Assembly: GCA_021018815.1 (NCBI GenBank) | Contig: JAITYX010000004.1 | Location: 8,441,501 to 8,505,500 of the forward strand | Source: Talinum fruticosum | Taxonomy: Eukaryota > Streptophyta > Magnoliopsida > Caryophyllales > Talinaceae | DNA: 64,000 nt | Reading direction: 5' to 3' | Part shown: one piece after another, positions 60,126-64,000 of the stretch | How positions within the stretch are numbered: position 1 is the first letter of the stretch | How the letters are laid out: every line of letters begins with the position of its first letter | Position numbers and translations under genes: made by a program | Notes under the pieces: generated by a model | Databases searched by the model: none | The model's input: the letters and a program-made list of their open reading frames with translations, nothing else | What the model was told of the DNA's origin: nothing

Positions 60126-61076
60126 AGGAAAAAAAAAACAACAAAACTTTTAATAGAGCTCGTTGTAAAATTAGGCTTCTTGTTTTCAAAACGGGAGGAA
60201 AAATGTTAAAGACTACATGTTGATAAAAAGAATTACGATTTATCTAGACTGGCCAAATATACTAGCTTAATTTCAGTACAAGAAAATTTGATTTTACAAA
60301 TAATAATTTCAATATAGATAAGTGTTTTAAAAAGGTTGGAGGGAAAAACAAAATGATCTTTTTTTTTTTTTATCGAAACAAATGAAAACATGAATGCTGC
60401 GCCAAAATTTTCAAGACAAAATAATGTGGTAAATATCGAGTTTTTGTACTTTACCTTGAGATTTGGCGAGTACTCTTACCTATTATCAGTTAGATTGAAG
60501 TTTAAAGAGAACTAAATCCGATAAAGTAGGTCACCCAAGCAAAAATTTTCGTTTTTACTCTCACATGAAGGCTCTCTCTCTCTTTTTTTTTTTTTTTTTG
60601 ATGAATTACATTGAACTTAATGTTATTTTAGAAATTATTTTGGAGGTATGAAGGTATATTTTGAAAAAAAAAGTAAAAGATATTTGCATGAAGGAGTGAG
60701 CTAGAGTTATAACCTATGTTGAAATCTTTTTAACTATTAATAATTAAACTTCTAGTTCAAAAAATTCTTTCTTAAGTCGCAGTGACGAGTTAAATGTATA
60801 GATGATCTATTCATTTGCAAAGGAATAATATTTATATGTCACTCATTTTTTAACTTTAAAAGTACAACATGAGTATGTATTGGGCTCAATATACAAAATA
60901 GACTTTTTGAACACACCAATTGAAACTTGCAATTAGGTTTTCCAAAACTTTTTCTCTTTGTGAAACAATTATTTTACAATATAAGTTCTAATGCGAAGAT
61001 AGTATAAAGCTATACATAATGATATTACTTCTAATCTTTACTTTATAATCAGTATTTAAATATTATAACCATGTAC
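60126..61076. other. 3' flank of BAHD copy 2, no gene seen
   Basis: AT-rich sequence downstream of the acyltransferase stop codon. Polyadenylation signals are likely but cannot be singled out. The part from about 60315 has no counterpart in block B. Confidence 0.5.
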
Positions 61077-61621
61077 TTACAACTTACTAACTCGATGAAA
61101 AAAACATTCTTTGTCTGATAATAATAGAAAAGGTTGAAACACGTGAGGCGCTTTTACTTCAATAAAATTGAGCCAATTTTGATGAAAATACATGTAGACT
61201 ATCCAACCCCCATTCTTCGACGGGTTTGGCATAGGCATGACGTACCCCGTTTTACCAACCCAAGGAAAATGGACTGACCCGAATGCTGGTTTGCCCCACC
61301 CGAAATCCAAACCCGATACAGGGGATTGCAGCCCAGACGAGACCACAAAGACCGGCTCATCTTCATCTTTGGCCCAAAAAGCTTGGGCAATGGCATGTTG
61401 GCGACCATGGGCCTCAACCCAATCAATTATGTCCAAGAAGTGCTCCTTCTGGACAGCTGGTTCTAGGAAGTTTTGTACCTTATCTGCCACCCAACTGAGT
61501 GGCTTCTCACTTAAATCCCCACATTTTTGTTGCCCAAATGGTACGGAAATTACATTGCCATAGTAAGAAGCCAAAGCTGTCCTTTTCTCTTCGCTTTCCC
61601 CTTCACTTAGCCTTGTCCTTC
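61077..61621 (-). CDS. BAHD copy 2, exon 3
   Basis: Follows TTTACAG at 61622-61628 and ends with TAA at 61077-61079. It contains SSGLQSPVSGLDFGWGKP, with DFGWG at about 61325-61339. It has no counterpart in block B. Confidence 0.9.
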
Positions 61622-63091
61622 CTGTAAACAGTAAGGAAAACAAAATGCATAAGTCCTCCCTGTAAGCCACAACAATTTACCTGTTGCAATCTATCTGTTG
61701 TAAATATAATAGATTTGTTGATTCTTTTCAGGTTGCGATTTTTTTCCTTCTTTGTTGTGGATGACTTTTCTAAAGTAAAGTTGGTCGTTATTCAATCTTT
61801 TATTTTTCGTATGTTTATAAACTTGTGTAAGTGTGTATACTATACTGTGAGAGTAGTAGATAGTTCGTAGTTTTTTAAAATAGAGTATTAAAAGAATTAG
61901 AAATATCCTTTTATACTTTCCTTTACTTCTTTCTATAAAGTAGTAGAAAATAAGTTGTTTTTAAATCTAATATTTAATGGAATCGATCTTTATGCATTTA
62001 TATAATTTAAAGGTAGACCAGATATTGTTCCTCAAACACCCAAAAATAAATGAGTAAAAATATATTTGAATTTGGATTTTAGTTGGTGATGCCAATATTA
62101 TTCTTATACTTTCTAACTTTTATTTTTGTTATAGAACTTGCTTTCTAAGTTTGTGCTCCAATGACAAAAGGATAAATATTATTTACTAAAGTGGTGGTCA
62201 ATTCATCTCAATGTTAAGTTGATTTGTGTATATAGTATTGAAATATGACAAATTACATGCTAATTTTTATATAGAGAAACACCAAAATAACCTCTATGCA
62301 TGTAATTAGCACGCATGATATTTTATTTGAATATGTATCCGGCCTAGTTAAGGAGTAATAATATGTCAATTTAGGAGCTTCTCCCTCTTTTTACACCCAA
62401 AAAAATGTAATGAGTATGCATCCAAATATTATATATTATATTATATTTTTGATTTACTCAGAGTAATGACAATTGTATGTATCGTTTTAGTCATCTTTAA
62501 ATATTAAATATAAGTCTTCTTGATTGATTTATATATCTTTACTTCAATTATAAAAAATAATTTTTTTTTTTAAAAAAAGACAGAATAAGAATATTATAGC
62601 AGCATATATAACTTACCATCCACCACAATGCCCATCTTGCCTATCTTTTCCTGATTTTGAGTTCCACTTTGGCAAGCATGTGAAGCCACCATTTTCCAAA
62701 GGAAGGCACAAAAACTTTGAAGTTTAGTCCTCTTGCTATAGCCATTGGTCGCACCATCACTGGCCAGGGACTGAAGGTGACTAATTTGCTCGGCTGATAT
62801 ATAATATGTACGACTGACCATTGGGTCCCAAGTTTGTGCATTTTTATCATCTTCTCGAGGTCTCACTGCCATTGATGAGATGTGGATGTACATATCTTCA
62901 ACCGAAGGATCATACTTGAGTTGATCTCTATGGTTAAGAAGAGATCTTTCGAAATTTGGAGAGAACGAAATGGGCTTAGATGAAGCAATCTCCGCCCACA
63001 GGACCAAAAGCATGTTCTGAGAGTATGCATCTGTGACTTGATGATCAACTGTACATGATATCACCATTGCCCCGCATTTTAGTTCTGTTAC
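61077..63091 (-). CDS. BAHD acyltransferase (coniferyl alcohol acyltransferase-like), copy 2, exons 2-3
   Basis: Exon 2 (63091-62617, 475 nt) holds HQVTD, the HXXXD motif whose His acts as general base. Exon 3 (61621-61077, 545 nt) holds DFGWG, the structural BAHD motif, and the family ending GYVMPMPNPSKNGGWIVYMY. The introns have GTAAGT/ACAG borders and join in phase (VD-G | G-RTRLSEG). Together they encode about 340 residues; with an exon 1 of about 143 codons the protein would be near 480, slightly longer than is typical. Exon 1 is outside the window, expected near 64700 by comparison with copy 1. BAHD enzymes transfer acyl groups from acyl-CoA in the cytosol. Sequence resemblance favours a monolignol or similar alcohol acceptor, but the substrate is not proven. 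No disabling change is seen in the visible part. Confidence 0.88.
61622..62616 (-). other. Intron 2 of BAHD copy 2
   Basis: 995 bp, GT-AG, AT-rich, no element recognised. Most of it (up to about 62470) is missing from block B. Confidence 0.85.
62617..63091 (-). CDS. BAHD copy 2, exon 2
   Basis: Open, phase 0 to phase 1, AG acceptor at 63092-63093 and GTAAGT donor at 62611-62616. It reads VDHQVTDAYS where copy 1 reads ADHRVTDGHS. Confidence 0.9.
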
Positions 63092-64000
63092 CTACTCATG
63101 CCCCCGAATCACGAATGTCAGTAAGAAAGCACCAAAACTGTGATTATATATTACGACTAGTGATTTATGGTAGGATCAAGAATACATTTAACTTGAGATA
63201 AGGGATGGTCTAGTGGGAGGAGAATACATTTAACGTGACACAAGGCACATTACGTATGGACCATTTTAGATATACTAACTAAATGAATACATCAGTTTAC
63301 AAACATAATGTAGCACAATTACATGAAAGATATCACCATAAAAATATGGTGTTTTGATTAAAAAATTAAAATCGACCAATGATAATTAGTCGGCATACTT
63401 TTTATTAGTAAGAATAGAGTTTTTAATTATGTATTAGATAAATCACTTGCAGAAAACGTGCTTCTAATTTTTTATTCATTTACCCTTTCTATTTTTTTAT
63501 TGTAAATATTTTTTTACTCTTAATTTGTAGTAAATAATAATAATCGCTCAGTTTATCCTATCATTTAGATGATTTGAAATTTATCTGTTAATTTGGCTTA
63601 TATATCGTGTTGTCATATGACCAAAAAATAATAATAATGAAACTCAATACTACAAATACCTTCTCCCATAGGAACAATCCTAGTGATTTTCATCTTCTCT
63701 CACAAAGGCTACCATCAACCATAAATTGTTGGTGATAAGCCACATTCTTATCTTTCAACACTGTATTTTGATTATAGTGAGTTTCCTCCTTTAGTATGGG
63801 TTTTTGCTTCTTACCCTATTTTCCCTCTCTCATCCTAGTGTGTTTTATAGATATGGAGGTTGTTAATTGTGGAAAATGGTTGGAATTTATAAAATGTGGT
63901 ATGTTTATTTTGATGTGGGAATGAATTGACAATGGAATTTCATAGAGTTCTATTATGAATTTTCTTGTATGTATAACATATTATGTCAAATAGATACATG
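63092..64000 (-). other. Part of intron 1 of BAHD copy 2
   Basis: Aligns with 37545-38449 with small indels. It continues past the window. No coding is expected here. Confidence 0.8.

Larger units (their letters stand above)
56845..64000. repeat. Block B', right copy of a direct segmental duplication
   Basis: Same order as 32087-38449. It keeps the 2.15 kb with BAHD exon 3 that B has lost, and lacks two MITEs present in B. It runs off the window. Confidence 0.9.

Noticed and set aside
61237..61563. 108-codon plus-strand ORF
   Set aside because: Antisense shadow of BAHD exon 3, where the minus-strand frame carries DFGWG and correct splice sites.

Overview
This is a transposon-rich stretch of a plant nuclear genome, most likely a eudicot. 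Plant-type L1 LINEs, Ty1/Copia and Ty3/Gypsy pieces, a Helitron with PIF1 helicase and RPA-like sequence, hAT-type MITEs, a BAHD acyltransferase with phase-conserved introns and a glutamate-receptor-like exon all point that way. The species cannot be told from the window. Nothing prokaryotic is present, and no tRNA, rRNA or CRISPR was seen.

The backbone is two pairs of direct duplications. Block A (about 310-8535) is repeated as A' (about 50756-55183). Block B (about 32087-38449) is repeated as B' (56845 to the window end). The order A ... B | A' ... B' suggests an old tandem duplication that was later torn apart by insertions and deletions. The only clear host genes lie on the minus strand of B and B': two tandem BAHD acyltransferase genes resembling coniferyl alcohol acyltransferases. 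The B copy is dead (1-nt deletion in exon 1, exon 3 deleted). The B' copy looks intact for exons 2 and 3, and its exon 1 should lie just past position 64000.

Layout. 1-150: stub of a repeat that recurs as the arms of a large inverted repeat. 310-771: truncated Copia-type LTR. 2440-6335: 5'-truncated LINE with a 16-bp target-site duplication; the empty site is preserved in A'. 7771-14228: second, longer LINE (ORF1, and ORF2 with RNase H). 14806-21381: non-autonomous LTR retrotransposon with 2.8-kb LTRs, only 289 bp inside and a perfect 5-bp TSD; its left LTR carries a hAT MITE. 22101-22750: LINE RNase H fragment between 37-bp direct repeats. 24460-24912: glutamate-receptor-like exon 1 fragment. 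25250-26275: minus-strand LINE tail. 26280-29390: decayed Copia polyprotein. 30054-31390: Gypsy-like LTR/leader fragment. 32087-40300: block B with LTR, three to four MITEs and the dead BAHD gene. 40672-50545: inverted repeat with 0.9-1 kb arms around a decayed Helitron (41912-46524) and a LINE RT fragment. 50573-55183: block A'. 55189-59148: LTR element with one full LTR and no coding interior. 59457-60117: old MITE. 61077-64000: second BAHD gene.

Nearly all ORFs here are transposon remnants broken by frameshifts and stops. The paired copies give useful before/after snapshots: empty sites for one LINE and two MITEs, and a clear view of how the first BAHD copy was lost.
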